Origin: Paraphaeosphaeria minitans
Taxonomy: Eukaryota; Ascomycota; Dothideomycetes; Pleosporales; Didymosphaeriaceae
Assembly: GCA_015832175.1 (NCBI GenBank)
Contig: WJXW01000004.1
Span: 1,860,001-1,924,000 of the forward strand
Direction: 5' to 3'
DNA length: 64,000 nucleotides
The position numbers and the translations under genes were made by a program. This document shows, in pieces, positions 43,507-55,267 of the stretch; the first letter of the stretch is position 1; the number at the start of each line of letters is the position of its first letter. The notes below the pieces were generated by a model. It worked only from the letters and a program-made list of their open reading frames with translations, had not been told where the DNA came from and made no database searches.

Positions 43507-44814
43507 ATGTATTTGTTACCATTTTTCGTACTCACAAAGTATGCTTCCACTCATAATCTTTCCTTCTCGCCTTGTCCACTTCTAGGGCCGCGCTTCCCAA
43601 TTCCCACAAAGCTTTCAGGATCTCCGATATTCCAATCAGGGCTGGAGGATTTGACCCAGGCCTTTGACGACTATGTAACCAACCTAAACGGAACATTCGG
43701 ACCAATCACCTCGAGTACCTCCTTCAGTATCACACTGTTCTCAACTGAAGAGGAAGATCTCACGAAACCGTTCCTGTACGAGTATCACCATACCGCACAG
43801 AGTTTTTGGCATACTTCGGCGGTCGCGATGCAGTCTTCGCACCAGGCTCAACGCCTATCTTCTCAAACGCAGCGTTCATAATCCTCGCCTATGCGCTGGA
43901 AAGTATAACGGGACATCCCTACGTCGCACTCCTCGACCGCTCCATACTTCGCCCGCTCAACCTGAATCAGACAACCTTCCTCACGAATACAGTTGAAGGA
44001 CCCTTCAACGGCCTCGCCTCAACACCTCACGAACTCACTATAGCCCTCAGGAACCTACTACGCTCTACACTCCTCCCTCAATCATTAACCCGCCGCTGGC
44101 TCAAATCCACATCACACACTTCTAACCTCGTCAACACCGTCGGTCGGCCGTGGGAGGTCTATTCTCTAACCGCAACCCCGATCTCTCCGGTCATTCCCGT
44201 CTACCAAGTCCGTGGCAACAAAGGCGTACATGCCTCTCACATCGGCCTCGTGCCAGACTACGGCGCAGGATTCGTCATCCTAGCCTCTGGCAGCAGCACA
44301 GGGAATCCAGACCTCAACGCGCATGCAGACATTCTTGCTTCCAAAATCGTCCCTGTGTTCGAGCAAATCGCTACTATGCAGGCCTCGGTGACTTTTTCCG
44401 GAACATACGCCTCCACAGCGCCCACGAACATGACGCTCGTTGTTGCGCAAGGGGAGGACAGCAACCCCGGTCTCTGTCTCACACTTCCACTCTGGAAATA
44501 GAGATGTGAGAGCGGTCTACACGGAGTTTAATGGCATTTCACCGGAGAACCTCAGCTTTCGGCTCTGTCCGAGTGACGTTGGGAGTCCCGGGCAGAGGCA
44601 GGTCTTCAGGGCGAGTTTCTAGGATACTTCGGCACTTGCAGATGCGGGGACACCTACGTGCGAGACGTGGAGGGATGTGAATCGATTACAGGTAGGTGGC
44701 ATTGGGTTGGATGAGTTTGTGTTCGAGATGGAGGGTGGGGAGGCGGTTGGGTTGGCGATTCCTGCGTTTGGAGCAGGGTGTTTAAAGAAGAGGAGAAAGC
44801 TACATGACTCTTGA
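43507..44814 (+). pseudogene. Beta-lactamase/LACTB-family hydrolase with internal deletions
   Basis: The N-terminus is readable, with a hydrophobic start and then SPIFQSGLEDLTQAFDDYV and SFSITLFSTEEED to YEYHHTA. At about 43800 the sequence jumps directly, in another frame, to FLAYFGGRDAVFAPGSTPIFSNAAFIILAYALE. The intervening block of roughly 100 residues, which holds the SxxK catalytic serine, is missing. A second gap near 44010 removes the WYN...G-type segment before STPHELTIALRNLL. Near 44500 the frame shifts again, then a TAG at about 44620 interrupts an otherwise readable C-terminus (CETWRDVNRLQVGG, EAVGLAIPAFGAG). Relatives are secreted fungal serine hydrolases of about 550-600 residues. 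It is non-functional. Confidence 0.8.
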
Positions 44815-46548
44815 CGTCGGAAGCGAGTACTTCGCGAAGTGTTAGCATGGTCTTTGCGGCTCTCAGCTTCCCGCTGGTTGCGCTTGCTGGTTTAATGGGC
44901 CGCAAACGGAGGTCACGAGGGTTTTTTGCATAATCGGATACAAGGTCTCCATTCGTCCACGAATCCTAGCCACCAAAATAACTTCCGATTATTGGAAACG
45001 ATATAGCAGATCACTGTCACCATTTTCTAGCTAGCCTTCTATCTTTGAGAAGAGCAAACAAAGTACCCATCGTACGGAGGCTCTTAGACACGACCACAGT
45101 ATGGAAGCTCCGATGGGTCTATTACTCGTCAAAACTTCATCATTGGATTAATCTGAGTGGGCCAAGACTACCAGCAGATTTTTCGACGTCATACTCGGCG
45201 ACATAGCAGTTGTCAGTTGTCTTGAGCCAGGCCCTATAACTGTAGTAAGTTTTGACTGGTTGTTGTCTATGTTAATAAGAGAAAACTAACGTGGTACCTT
45301 TCGTAACGCATCGTACTTGAGTGATGATTTCGTAACTGAAGGAAAACCATGGGGAGGCTTCCACGAGAAGAAGCCTTGGATAAGAGTATTAATGTGGTCG
45401 GTGGGGAGAGTCACGTGTTACACGATAAATGGGAGCAAAACAACGCAACTGGGATCACACAGACACTTGCGCTCGTTGAGTGCAGCCCATCTCTCACGAT
45501 ATAATCTTTGATATTTCTAGATTTCTCATAGAGTCTGTCCAATTGTTCGCTGTAAGCACAATACGTACAGCTCGTCCCCTTGAGTAGTGACTAGACATTC
45601 GCACGCAGAACACTGTGACTAATCGTGAGATCTTAACGTTCGTTACATCGCGTTAAGTTTTGCCTAATAATTAGGCCGGTTCTGAAGTATCGCTGTCATT
45701 GCGCTAGCCCCAGTTAGGACTTCGAATCTCCTACAAGCTGATTTCGTTGACTGTGTCTGAGGGCTTCTGCCAACCTATGTCTACTTCAATCCATGGAACT
45801 AAATCATTCTTCAGTGTTCCGCAGATATCATATTTCCTACATTTATACTTTGCTAGTCACAACTCCTGCAACACGATCATGCTGCAAGCAGCTACATGCC
45901 ATCGATGATTCAATTGTTACAAACAGAATTTGATGTCGCAGTCACATACACCAGAAGCATATCAAACGATGTGACGTACGACAGACTTCTTGACAATGGA
46001 ACTTTTTTCACAGCACTATTGGCTCCATCGCGAAGCTAATTCTTGTTGCCTTCGTTCTTGTAGCCGCAATTGATCCAGGTCTGAATCATACGCGAGTTAA
46101 GGTAACTCGTGTCGCCTATGGCGCAGGGTAAATCTAGTTGTACTTTATTTACTCGCTCAAACACGCTCAGTAGCCACTTAGCCGGTTGGGGGCAGATCGC
46201 AAAGCTTTTACAACACCGCCAATAAGGAAGAAGCGAGCATTCCAGTGGGGACATGAAACACAGCAAAGCCTTGTTTGAGGCGGGACACGTGCTGAACTCT
46301 GCCTCAGTTGAAACCACCTTGCGGCACAACTATGAAAGCTGAACAAAGGACTTGATTAAACAAAATGAATTTCAACAGTAGACGCGCCGTTGTGGCTTGA
46401 TACGTGCTCGTAGTACTCAGATTGTTTGTAGCATGTTTCGGCTCAAGCATTCAATGTTGACCGTTTGCGTTGTACGGACGCCCATCTAAAGAGCAATCCG
46501 AAACTCGAAGACCAGACCATCATTCCACTTCAATCTACATATCAAAAA
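44815..46548. other. Intergenic, no gene recognised
   Basis: 1.7 kb with average AT content. A minus-strand frame at 46036-46329 gives a cysteine-containing 97-residue peptide without signal peptide or family match, which I do not call. The right end is the tannase promoter. Confidence 0.4.
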
Positions 46549-48163
46549 ATGCATGCTCGTCTCGACTTCTTGTTCGCCGCAATTGTGGCGGGCACGCGGG
46601 CTACAGCAGCTTCTTACTCCGCGCTCAACTGCTCGTCACTTGCGCAGACCACGACTCTGAGCGCATACAACACTTCCCTCTTGAACACTACCTATTATGC
46701 TATAGGTGCCTTGAATGTTTCTGGAACGTTCAACGAGGTGTCGTTTTGCGAAGTTTACGCTTCCGTCAGTTACGGTACGACGGATTCCCTGATCTTTGCG
46801 CTCTGGTTACCCGACACGCAGTACTCGTCACGTTTCATCGCGATAGGTAACGGCGGTGAGGCAGGGGTCATAAATTACGATGATATGATGGAAGAGCTCA
46901 ATAACAATCTGGGTTTTGCAGTCGCGGGTGGGAATGCAGGCCACTTGGCATCTGATAACGACGCTGGTGCTGGGCCTGGCGCCGGTTCGCCTGGAGTCTA
47001 TCAGCCGTTCCTCCATGATGAGGATCAAGTGGAGGCCTGGCTTCATAACTCCATCAGTCTCCTCACACCCGCTGCCAGAGCAACTATCAAGGACTTCTAT
47101 GGGAATGAAGTGGGCCATTCGTACTATCGCGGATGCTCCTCCGGCGGTGCGCAGGGTTTTTCGCTGGCTGAATTCCACCCAGACCTATTTGATGGCATCA
47201 TTGCTGGGTGTCCTGCCAATTGGTTCACTCATCTCATGCTGAGCTTTCTGTGGAATGCGCAACACACAAATGTGAGTACATTCACCCAACCGGAAATCCT
47301 TTTCACTTATTCAAGTGACACAGACAAATAAAACATCTCTTTCAGCGGCCGTTCTAGACTTCATCCAGTCAAGTGTTCTCGAAGAATGCGATGACCTAGA
47401 CGGCGTGGCAGACAACCTCATCGAAAATCCGCTTGCCTGTCCATTCAACATTTCATCTCTGGCCTGTGCTGAGGATGATAGTGTCAGCAACTCCACATGT
47501 CTTACAAATGCCCAGCTTTCTGCCGCAAAAGCCATCTATAAAGGGCCTGTACGCCTGGACTTTTCCAACACGTCTTTATTTCCGGGGCTTTCGCTAGGGT
47601 CCGAAGCCGGCTGGTTTCTACCACAGTGTTCAGCTGCCCTGTCCAATGCGTTCAGCGTTCCTATCCTACAGAACTTGGTCTACCAAAATCTATCTTACGA
47701 CGCGGCAACATTCAATTGGGGCTCCGATGTGGAGTATCTGGATTTCCGAGCCGGTCCGCTCATCGACGCGATCAATACTAACTTGTCTACTTTCCGCAAC
47801 AACGGTGGGAGAATGATTGTGTCTGCCGGATGGGCAGACCCGAATATCGCTCCAATGTGGTCGATGCAACATGTTGAAGCCGTCACGACAGACACCATTG
47901 GAGATGGGATAGCAATAGAGGAAAACGATTTCTTGAAGCTTGTCATGGTGCCTGGGGGTGGTCATTGCGGCTCGGGTAATGCGATGTATCCCCATGTACC
48001 CGCTCGATATGGCCTTTCAGCTGCATTGGTAGCATGGGTTGAGACTGGTCAAGAACCTGTCAAGGGAATAAAGAGCTGGGGACCACCTAACGGAGATAAT
48101 AGGACAAGGCGATTATGTACATGGCCGCAAGTTGCACGATTGGAATGGCGAGGAACATGTTGA
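46549..48163 (+). CDS. Tannase/feruloyl esterase family secreted hydrolase
   Basis: Two exons, 46549-47271 and 47324-48163, with a 52-nt phase-0 intron, give 520 residues. A signal peptide (HARLDFLFAAIVAGTRATA) is followed by family motifs in order: IAIGNGGEAG, GFAVAGGNAGH, then YYRGCSSGGAQGFSLAEFHPDLFDGIIAGCPA, in which GCSSGG holds the nucleophile Ser next to a Cys. Late in the chain there is an Asp in AGWADPNIAP and the catalytic His followed by Cys in GGGHCGSG, so the CS-D-HC arrangement is complete. Many N-x-S/T sites fit secretion. It acts on plant ester-linked phenolics (tannins or feruloyl sugars). I chose the Met at 46549 because the in-frame Met at 46465 would bury the signal peptide. 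Confidence 0.88.
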
Positions 48164-48497
48164 TGATTGGGAGAGTTATATATGTGGATAGCGAGAAGGG
48201 TATCTTTTAGACTCTATGTAGCCTCGAGATGGCTTCCCTCGAGTCTGATATGGTGCTAACGAAGAATTTCACACGTGCGGTCAATACTGTGTCGCCTATG
48301 CAGCTAAAGTACCATTATCTAATATGAGCAAGATTTGATTGGTCAATCACGGTTAGTAAGTAGATAATAAACCATACCTACACGCAGTGGTAAGGCAACA
48401 TTGCAAAAAGAGTGTTTTATTTGTTATAGCAGATGCAAAGCGCAATGAGCGGCTAGACTAATCTAAACATAATGAGAAGGAGTCCAGACCCCTGTAA
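48164..48497. other. Convergent 3' flanks
   Basis: 334 bp between the tannase and the fusion-protein stop codons. AT-rich; no gene seen. Confidence 0.5.
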
Positions 48498-50600
48498 CTA
48501 AAGAATGTGTGTAGAGTTGAACAAGCGGTTGCCTGTGTCGGTTGTACCACTGCCGGTAAACTTTGTGCTTGAGATCCGAAGTGCCACGAGACTAACATTG
48601 CCACAAGCATCCAGTTTCTGATACACCGCACTTCGCGAAGAAGCACATTGGCCTTGAACAACCCCAGTAACAACCGAAACACGAATATCAGCGCTAATAT
48701 TCCGAACGTGCTGTACAAACTCGATCACCGTCTTTCCACTGTTCACGACGGAGTCGACCAACACAATATGGCTTCGGCCTTGTACATGGTCAGCCGTGAG
48801 GTCGCTGGGATTTTTTGCATGCACGTACAGTGCCAGTGGAAAGGCTTCGCTAACTCCAGACGCCATAGGCTCACCAGCTCGCATAATCGCTACAATTGTC
48901 GTCTTTTCTTCGTCTACAAGGCGGGACCCAGTGGCTCCATGACCTAGGACATGCGATATCAGACAGTCTTCCACTCCGATTATTTCGGTTAGATATTCAT
49001 GGGCAAGATACCAACCGGCATGACGATGCACTTTCCTTAGCGCAGGTCCGGCAACAGCTGCATCGCGCATCTGGGTTGCAATGACTTTGGACGCGTTTTT
49101 GTTCGTCGCGTGATAGATCCTAAGATTGGCGGAGCGATCATGGCGGCGAAGCAGGTCGCTGACGAATTCTATACCGTTCAAGTCGACCATGGGGAGCCTG
49201 GACGTGTCCAACCGCAATGAAGCAGTAGGTGGCAAGATAGCTTGACGTGCATTTAGCCGACCCTCATCCACCATACTACGGAGAACGGCATCCATTGATT
49301 TGCTCCGGGTGAGCTTATTGCCGACCACAACGACTGCTTGATCAGCTGCCTCCAACATGGGAACGTCCAGTGGGCTATCCCCAAAGGCCCATACATGTGC
49401 ATGGTGCAGCGTCTGCAAACGTTCGACAACAGCGGCTTTTGTATTTGCCGTCACAACGAAACCGTCTGAAACCCGTCCACCTGCAATGACCGTCATGCTC
49501 TGGGACAAGCCTTCCTGTTCAAGGATCTTCTCCCAGACTCGGCGAAGGCCGCAGCTTACAACCACAGCACCGAGGCGTTCTTGCTCCGCTACTAGTTGCA
49601 GCAGACATTTGAATTCGGGTTGAACTTTTACATCGGAAGCCACTTGCTGGCATATGGTGTCATAGGTTTTCTCGTCGATAGCATCTTCGTACAGTAGCAT
49701 AGCTTGTCGAAAAGCTTTGTATGAGTATCCCATTGGGCCACTAAACAGTGACTTCAAAGGATCCTTGATGGGCGATGACCTGGTTTCGGATAGCATTTTC
49801 CAGAACAAGACCCCCGTGTCTTGTGCAGCTAGTGTTTTGTCACCATCTATCACCAACATCGTATCCGGTGCATTTTTGTAGAGGGTCATAGCCGAATCTA
49901 ACTTGGCCTGAGCCTGAGCTTCATTGTATTTCTCGGTGTGAACGCTGAAGTCACGAAGGAGCACCAAGGACCTGCACTTTGTAGTCGCGTCCGATGTCAG
50001 GACCGAGAACAAGATACCATGCTCACGGCATAACGCTTGTAGCTGGGTCTTTTCAGCTTGCTGCCATTTAAGGAGATGGGCGATCGAAGTGAGCGGGCGC
50101 GGTTTCGAAACATCGTTCCAGCGGCGCTGTTCGATGGTTTCGACGGGGATATCAAGGTAAAGGATGTGCGTATAGATATCCAGGTCGTTCTTCGTACAGA
50201 CTGTGTGTCCTGTCTCATCTTCTTCCGGCCAAAACATGAAATGACCCGTCACAACTGCCGTCTTCCCATTTTTCAAACTCTGAGTCCGGACATTGTCGAT
50301 CGCACGTCCGCGCCATTGTGTCTTTCCGGCTACATCCATCTGTTGAAAAGCCTTGAGGCCTCCTGGCACGAGATTGGCTATCATCTCTGAGCCTTCATAG
50401 AAGTGGAATGAAGTCGGGCTCAAGACCTGCCTCAGCTGGTCCCTAAGAAATGTCTTCCCAGCGCCTGGGATCCCATAAATACCGATCACAGTTGGAGTAT
50501 GGACTGGATTGGCTCCGTTTTTGGGCGGGGATTGGTTCGACTGATGGTTCGTATTGTTGTTGGCTGGGCGGGTCGGCATCTCTTGCTCGCGATGTGACAT
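48498..50600 (-). CDS. Three-domain fusion: P-loop kinase, HAD phosphatase, uracil phosphoribosyltransferase-like
   Basis: A single exon encodes 700 residues. Domain 1 (about 35-220) has a P-loop GIPGAGKT at 43-50 and a nucleotide-kinase-like layout, with VVTGHFMFW and a YLDIPVETIEQRRWND segment like a lid. Domain 2 (about 245-440) has the HAD motifs DGDKT (Asp252/Asp254), VVSC near 350, a Lys in TANTKAAVVERL, and FGDSPLDVPML, resembling phosphoserine-phosphatase-like enzymes. Domain 3 (about 475-690) has the UPRT-like AIMRAGEPMA (571-580) and a PRPP loop LVDSVVNSGKT (614-624). All three active-site signatures look intact. I infer a role in nucleotide or nucleobase salvage or repair; the true reaction is unknown. 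It ends convergently with the tannase. Confidence 0.85.
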   Translation of the reverse strand: MSHREQEMPTRPANNNTNHQSNQSPPKNGANPVHTPTVIGIYGIPGAGKTFLRDQLRQVLSPTSFHFYEGSEMIANLVPGGLKAFQQMDVAGKTQWRGRAIDNVRTQSLKNGKTAVVTGHFMFWPEEDETGHTVCTKNDLDIYTHILYLDIPVETIEQRRWNDVSKPRPLTSIAHLLKWQQAEKTQLQALCREHGILFSVLTSDATTKCRSLVLLRDFSVHTEKYNEAQAQAKLDSAMTLYKNAPDTMLVIDGDKTLAAQDTGVLFWKMLSETRSSPIKDPLKSLFSGPMGYSYKAFRQAMLLYEDAIDEKTYDTICQQVASDVKVQPEFKCLLQLVAEQERLGAVVVSCGLRRVWEKILEQEGLSQSMTVIAGGRVSDGFVVTANTKAAVVERLQTLHHAHVWAFGDSPLDVPMLEAADQAVVVVGNKLTRSKSMDAVLRSMVDEGRLNARQAILPPTASLRLDTSRLPMVDLNGIEFVSDLLRRHDRSANLRIYHATNKNASKVIATQMRDAAVAGPALRKVHRHAGWYLAHEYLTEIIGVEDCLISHVLGHGATGSRLVDEEKTTIVAIMRAGEPMASGVSEAFPLALYVHAKNPSDLTADHVQGRSHIVLVDSVVNSGKTVIEFVQHVRNISADIRVSVVTGVVQGQCASSRSAVYQKLDACGNVSLVALRISSTKFTGSGTTDTGNRLFNSTHIL

Positions 50601-50912
50601 TGTAGCGGATTTTGAAGATTTTGTAAAGTAGCTCCCAAATAAGAGCCCAGGTAAACTTCAGTGTGGGAAGCTAATTGGATTGATCGGTGATTAGCAGTTG
50701 TACGATCCCCAGGTCCCTAGATATAGATAGTCCGGCTTGTTGTTTGGCGCATGACATATGCTTGCTTGGTAGCTTGTCATCGGCCAGGTGAGCGGATGCG
50801 AACTTCCCAGTCTCGCCCTGAAACATCTCAAGCTTAGGAAAGCTCTGGAAACTTCCCATTCGTAAATTTCAAAGTGCGGTATAACGCATCGCGACAATGC
50901 ATGCAGACCAAA

Positions 50913-51380
50913 CTAAGGGAGAAGGGGCCAAAACAACCGTAGTCTCCCAGCAGCGACCTTGAAAGCTATAGGGTCGATGTTGTGACGCAAAGCGACTTCG
51001 AGGAGCTTGTGGTCTTTTTCCGGGTTGATGACCTCGCTAATCGATTCGCGACGCGGTGCATCGCACAGGCCGGCGGCCACACGGTAGAATTTCCATCGCA
51101 AGGTGTACTTTATTAGCATATACAGATATGCAGGAGCATTGCGCAAGGACAATGTAGGGGGTCGACGTATCGGAAATCCATCATGCAGGGCACGACTCAT
51201 GGAAAAGAGCACATCGGATGTTTCGCTAAGTTTTCGCCAATATGTTGTCGCCGCACGACGTTCGCAAAGCTCTTCTTGAAGTCGATCTCGATACCAGCGA
51301 GGAGGTGATTGGCGAGGGAGGCCCAGCATTCTGTGCCACCGGCGCAGGAGCCAGGTCGATGGGAGACTCTTCGTTGACAT
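50913..51380 (-). CDS. Small conserved ascomycete protein of unknown function
   Basis: A single exon encodes 155 residues. The pattern LPSTWLLRRWHRMLGLP, RWYRDRLQEELCERRAA, KLSETSDVLFSMSRALHDG and ending FWPLLP recurs, as I recall, in uncharacterised basic fungal proteins of similar length. It is Arg/Trp-rich, with no signal peptide and one weakly hydrophobic segment (YLYMLIKYTLRWKFYRVAA). The start Met at 51380 gives the full-length pattern. Function unknown. Confidence 0.6.
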   Translation of the reverse strand: MSTKSLPSTWLLRRWHRMLGLPRQSPPRWYRDRLQEELCERRAATTYWRKLSETSDVLFSMSRALHDGFPIRRPPTLSLRNAPAYLYMLIKYTLRWKFYRVAAGLCDAPRRESISEVINPEKDHKLLEVALRHNIDPIAFKVAAGRLRLFWPLLP

Positions 51381-54300
51381 GACTGTTTCGCTGATAGAAT
51401 GACGTTGCTCGTGTGTTTAAAGCTTCTCTAAGGTGCGCGATATGATAAAGGCACAGGACAAGCTCTATGGAAATTGCTGGGTGAATTTAGTATGTGTGGA
51501 CCTTAGAGCGGCAAGGTTAAAGCACGTTTTTAAATAAATGAGAAGAACTTTCAAATGCAAAGAGAAAGCAGGTGCATGACAAGCATTACAAACAGACGGA
51601 GATACCTCTTGGTGCACGCTTCGGCTGCAAGAACGCACAAGCTGTCGCTGCGAATCCAGCCAAGAGCCGTATCAGGATGATGTTACGCGTTAATTCAAGG
51701 CGGCAAGTGATCGTATCCGGGGTGTAATTCCAGGTAGCTGGCGCGAAAGATGTTTGTGGAGTTCGAGCTTGGATCTCCAATGACTTTGGATCATGGATGT
51801 CTCCGACTCCACAGGCGCTAACCGAATTGGGGCGAATCCACCAATTCCGTATACCTAATTTCAGCGATATGAGGAGCTCAATCATAGCAATTACATGTAA
51901 AGAACTTTTCAGACATCCTTTGCAAATTTCAAAGCCAGTATTTGATAGATGTCGTGTTCAGCAAAGCCGTACACTGGCGCTCATGGCGTTAGGCGATGGG
52001 AGTTCGTTGACTTCGGCCTCGTTTCCCATCGAGAAACTGAACATTAAAGTAATGATGTGTGCCGTAGAGGTGCGTTGCCGATGTTGTATCGTAGAAGAGG
52101 TGGTGAGCATATGCATGCATCAAAACAAAACGCTCCTGTCAGTCGATGCTTGCTAGCCGCGGGCGGTAATTAGGTATTGTGAGTAAGCGTCACATCTCGA
52201 ACAAGCACGTCTTCGTAGCTGATGGGTATAGATGACTTACACATGAGTTACGGGTAAGGTAATGCAGAACAATCTGGGGCTTTGCTAAGATCAGGAAGTT
52301 ATGGCGGCCGTTCGAGGATTTTAGCCCATGATAGTACCGCTTAATGTGGATGTGGAAATTTGGGCTGATGGTCGAAGTCCGTCTCACCATGGAACTCGCA
52401 TTCAGCTGGGGGGATGTATGCGGTCACAATGAGCGTACTTTACACACTGCGACTGCTCATTAAGACATTTCCGTCAGCAATTGCTTGCCTGCGGATTCCA
52501 TTATGTACAGTAAACAGCTGCGGAAGGCCCGTCCGTACCAGTCCGTACCTGGACGACAGAAGTTTTCTCCGGCGAAAGCGGATTCGTTCCTCGAACCCAT
52601 ACGCCACCTTTCGTATTATTTTCTTCCTGCGGAAAACTCGAATGAGGTTGTGATATACGAGAAAGAATCACCTTGGTGTGGCTAGCCAGACGACGGTTAC
52701 AGAAAGAAGAACAATTGAAACATATGCAGTGGTTTGATGGAGAGTCGGATGAAAAAAGATGAGATGAAGTGGACACGTAGTATTTGAGACGCGAGCTATT
52801 GTGCCTGCATGATGTCACTTCAAAAGCCTCAAAGACCACCCAAAAATTCTCCTGTATGTACAGCATGCCCACTTCATTACTCTTGGGCGAATGTCTAGAC
52901 GAGACAATATTTCTGCGACTAGCGTTTTAAACCATTTGACCCCCCACCACGACGAATAATTTTGGAAATAAATCCGAGACTGAATTTCATCGCACCCCGA
53001 TCCACAGACCAGAAACACAAAGAGGACGCTACCGACTTTCCATGCAGTTTGGAAGAGCACTCACAAAGTTGCCTACGACGTAGTTTTGCTAAGTCTAACC
53101 TTGACATACGGAGAAGGGTTTGCCGTTTTCTGAAACCCTGGAAGGTGTGTGTAAGCGCATCAGCAAGCGCCGCACGATAATATGTCCCGAAGCACTTGTC
53201 TAATATAGAGATATTCATGAAATGTTATGAACGACAAATATATATGACTAGTACTTCGCAGCCCAGAATGTTCGGTACCCATCATCATTCAGCTACTATT
53301 TTTTTTCCGACGATTTCTTCGATCTTCACCAGTTGTCCAACATAATAGCATGCATGAAACTACCTGGGTAGTCATTTAACGTGTAGGGTGGTCAGCCCGT
53401 GGGCCAAATTTTCAAAAAGAGCGCCATTTGACCAGAAAAAAAAAGAACAGTTACTCGCCTCACATGCCAGCCCTGGCCTTAGCAGTTCCGTGGGGCGAGT
53501 ACTATATCTTCCGTATAAGTTTGCCTCCACAATGTCGTAAATCGTCTCCAGCACCGGCCTTGGCGTCTCAGTTTCGTCATCGGCTTGCCCCAAGACCAGG
53601 AAAATTCCCTCGTGCTTAACGATCCTGCCCAATTCAACCTGCCTGTTCAAGTGTAACCGGAGCGAGAAATTCGCTGTTTCAGCGGTGTTGTGAATGGATA
53701 TAATTTCCAAGAAGGGGCCGCACCTGTCGCTGTTGTCGGTGTTGGCGTAAGGATGAAAGCACGGGCGGACGATGGCCAATACGCGCTGAACACGCTGGGT
53801 GTTTGTGGGATGTACAGCGGAAAGAGGGCTGTTAGATTGAGGATGTTGTTATGGGTTTTAGAGTGTGCAATGTGAGTTCTCGTGGCCTGGTTGGCTTAGT
53901 GAAACCGTTCTCTACGTTGCATACAAATGAGTCGCGGCCAGTTTGTGCAGGAGAAAAATGTTTGAGTGGAACCCGCAATAGTGCCTTTGTGTGTTTGCGG
54001 TAGTTGTAAGAAAATATGGCGTGGAGACTGCTCTAGTTCACGTCATATTGCCATTGCAAGGGACACATTCATTTGCATATGGATTAGAGTCCTGCTTGAC
54101 TATGTTAGTATACGAGGGACCTGTAACATTGGGTGCGAGAGGACAAAAGTCAGATGGCGTGGGATCGACAGGCTGAAGAGATAGGTCGAGACGACTGCAA
54201 GAACTGGAAAGGGTCGCAGAAGCATCGCAAAGTCATGAAAATAGAGGGTATCATTTCTTCGTCTGAACCAGTCATATACATGGCTGTGTCTCCGCGGTTT

Positions 54301-54428
54301 TGGACGCTGTCTACTGCGTGAACCCGAACCCCCACATGGGTTTTCTTCAGGGCCCCGACGCGTGACAGAAATTGTTGGCATGTACTGCTTGCTTTTGCTT
54401 TCGAAGTTTTGCGGTAACGACCCGTGAC
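51381..54428. other. 3-kb stretch without recognised genes
   Basis: Several frames of 60-135 residues occur on both strands. The best is on the minus strand at 53372-53779, with a coherent charged segment (QADDETETPRPVLETIYDIVEANLYGRY), but I could not place it in a family or find flanking exons, so it stays uncalled. No RNA gene or repeat was identified. Confidence 0.4.
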
Positions 54429-55082
54429 TCATGTTTGGAACAGCGTGTCTTCCTCTCTGAGGTATTCTCCGATGTCTGCTTGTCTAAAAGTCACAACGCC
54501 AGTGGGGTCTAGCTTTCTCGCCTCAGCTGTTGACCGCGCACTGACACCGAAGCCCTGCATGCGTGTTAGCAAATATTTCCGACCATACTTGCACTTGACT
54601 TACCAGCGGCGTGTCGCTCATACTTAATACTATCACACCTTGATGCTCCGGGCAATCCTCACTCCACCTCCCCACGTGCGCCTTCAGCACATTGCCCCCG
54701 TACAGGAAGGGCATCTCGCCGTTCGGCTTCACCCACACCTTGTATCTCGCATGCGGCGCGATTACAGCCAGTGCGGTGATGTGCAGACGAAACTTTCCCG
54801 TCTTGGTGAACTTTCCGAGACAGGTGCCAAGAGAAAGCAAGTTGTCGCGCGCTACAGATGTGGCAAGGTTGGCGAGGGATTCGCGCACGTAGTAAACACG
54901 AGAGCCTTGGATGCGGAAGACATGGCGGTCGTCTGCGCCGCCGGCGGTGATGAGGTCCTGGATGCCCTTGCCGCAGTAGCCGGCAAGCTTCTCGAAGAGC
55001 GTCTTCGTCTCGGGCTGGCGAAGATTAGCGATGATCATGTACAGTGCGGTTTGTGCGCGCGTACCTCTGTAAGTGGTCTCAT
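54429..55082 (-). CDS. NIP7: 60S ribosome subunit biogenesis protein NIP7
   Basis: Three exons, 55082-55065 (18 nt, encoding MRPLTE), 55014-54604 and 54554-54429, with introns of 50 and 49 nt, give 184 residues, the usual Nip7 length. The sequence is highly conserved: [78 protein letters not shown], and in the PUA domain [27 protein letters not shown]. It acts in pre-rRNA processing for the large subunit in the nucleolus. The very short first exon is easily missed. It is divergent from NOC3. Confidence 0.97.
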
Positions 55083-55267
55083 GGTGGTGTATGAAGAGTC
55101 TGAGGTCGCAATGCGGCAGGCGCGATGCAGATGCAGCTGCACCAAAAAATTGTGGAGGTCGGCGAAAACTGCAGGCGCAACCTCCGACGCCAAGAGAAAA
55201 ATTACTGGTGCGAGAGCTCCGCGACACCTCCGCGCACTCGATCGCACCACTCACATAAATACTCCCA
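55083..55267. promoter_or_regulatory. Shared bidirectional promoter of NIP7 and NOC3
   Basis: Only 185 bp separate the two start codons. Both genes act in 60S ribosome assembly, so shared control in the ribosome-biogenesis regulon is likely. I did not see an unmistakable PAC or RRPE box. The Met codons of both genes are fixed by conserved N-termini, so the distance is firm. Confidence 0.6.

Noticed and set aside
45715..45735. TTCGAATC-containing sequence resembling a tRNA T-arm
   Set aside because: The stem pairs poorly and no matching acceptor, D or anticodon arms lie upstream at the right distance.
53372..53779. 135-residue minus-strand frame
   Set aside because: Coherent in part but with no family match and no convincing upstream exon. 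Left uncalled.
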